From the NCBI GenBank assembly GCA_964584995.1, contig CAZPCA010000066.1, forward strand, positions 1-13,720: 13,720 bases of DNA, in the 5' to 3' direction. The notes beneath the pieces were generated by a model. The model was not told where the DNA came from. It saw only the letters and a list, made by a program, of their open reading frames with translations, and did no database searches. Shown one piece after another: positions 13,564 through 13,720 of this stretch (position 1 is the stretch's first letter; the number at the start of each line of letters is the position of its first letter). Both the position numbers and the translations under genes were made by a program. The DNA comes from JAJTFW01 sp964584995. GTDB taxonomy: Bacteria > Bacteroidota > Bacteroidia > AKYH767-A > OLB10.

Positions 13564-13670
13564 CCTTCGGCGGAACTAGCATCCGCTCAGCCACCGGCAC
13601 TTCGACTCCGCTCAGCCACCGGTACTTCGACTCCACTCAGCCACCGGCACTTCACTTGTTCCGCCGAAGG
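13564..13670. repeat. 13-bp perfect inverted repeat enclosing the tandem array
   Basis: CCTTCGGCGGAAC (13564-13576) and GTTCCGCCGAAGG (13658-13670) are exact reverse complements, 81 bases apart. They bracket three 25-bp tandem units. The right arm overlaps the first bases of the second 43-bp direct repeat. Confidence 0.9.
13583..13657. repeat. Three tandem 25-bp units
   Basis: Units at 13583-13607, 13608-13632 and 13633-13657 begin CCGCTCAGCCACCGGCACTT (third base A in unit 3, C/T variation at the sixteenth base) and end CGACT in units 1 and 2, ACTT in unit 3. Each holds CTTCGACTCCGCTCAG-type sequence across the unit junctions, a word I recall as widely dispersed between genes in Bacteroidota. 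The units are contiguous, with no CRISPR-like spacers. Confidence 0.92.
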
Positions 13671-13707
13671 GCGGCTGTTGCACGTGGTTTTTTACCGCTG
13701 AGATACA
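13665..13707. repeat. 43-bp direct repeat, copy 2
   Basis: Matches 13489-13531 at 42 of 43 positions, offset by 176 bases. The bases after the two copies differ (AAGGGCACAG versus CGAAGTCCCC), so the repeat ends sharply near the window edge. Confidence 0.95.
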
Positions 13708-13720
13708 CGAAGTCCCCGGT

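Noticed and set aside
13583..13657. CRISPR array
   Set aside because: Three contiguous 25-bp units have no spacers between them and no cas genes are present; this is a plain tandem repeat.

Overview
The window looks like a scaffold from a Bacteroidota genome, probably metagenome-derived, with mid-range GC. The lineage call rests on several things seen here: a mutL-rhomboid-rhomboid cluster, a FecA-like TonB receptor with an N-terminal carboxypeptidase-regulatory-like domain, a PgpH-type 7TM HD phosphohydrolase, a PDZ-containing M61 peptidase, and above all a repeated TAnnTTTG promoter element a few bases upstream of most start codons with little Shine-Dalgarno signal. Two runs of 10 N (6560-6569 and 10113-10122) mark scaffold joins.

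Layout. Bases 1-165 are AT-rich and hold only a possible tail of a + strand gene and a weak terminator. From 166 to 9571 everything is on the minus strand. Read in the transcription direction, these are a glutamine amidotransferase (trpG/pabA, 9005-9571), the RNase P RNA gene rnpB (8597-8979), the 7TM HD phosphohydrolase (6500-8536), a FecA-like outer-membrane receptor (3920-6367), and an operon of mutL (1913-3784) and two rhomboid proteases (1057-1902 and 166-1053). From 9644 come ridA (+), a PDZ-containing M61 peptidase (-, 10188-11909) and dihydrolipoyl dehydrogenase (+, 12055-13443). The last 277 bases are a non-coding nest of direct, tandem and inverted repeats.

How the parts relate. Most genes are unlinked housekeeping functions: mismatch repair, tRNA processing, dicyclic-nucleotide turnover, folate or tryptophan precursor synthesis, enamine detoxification and 2-oxoacid dehydrogenases. 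The clearest regulatory story is the receptor. Two near-identical 17-bp palindromes, one exactly filling the spacer of its promoter and one in its leader, look like operators for a Fur-superfamily (or DtxR-type) metal repressor.

The points most worth a second look are that operator pair, a MutL whose DQHA endonuclease motif has degenerated, a probable assembly chimera that duplicates the 3' end of ridA around a foreign GC-rich segment, a set of apparently leaderless promoters that can be calibrated against rnpB, and the compound repeat at the right end. I see no clear novel multi-gene defence, mobile or biosynthetic system.
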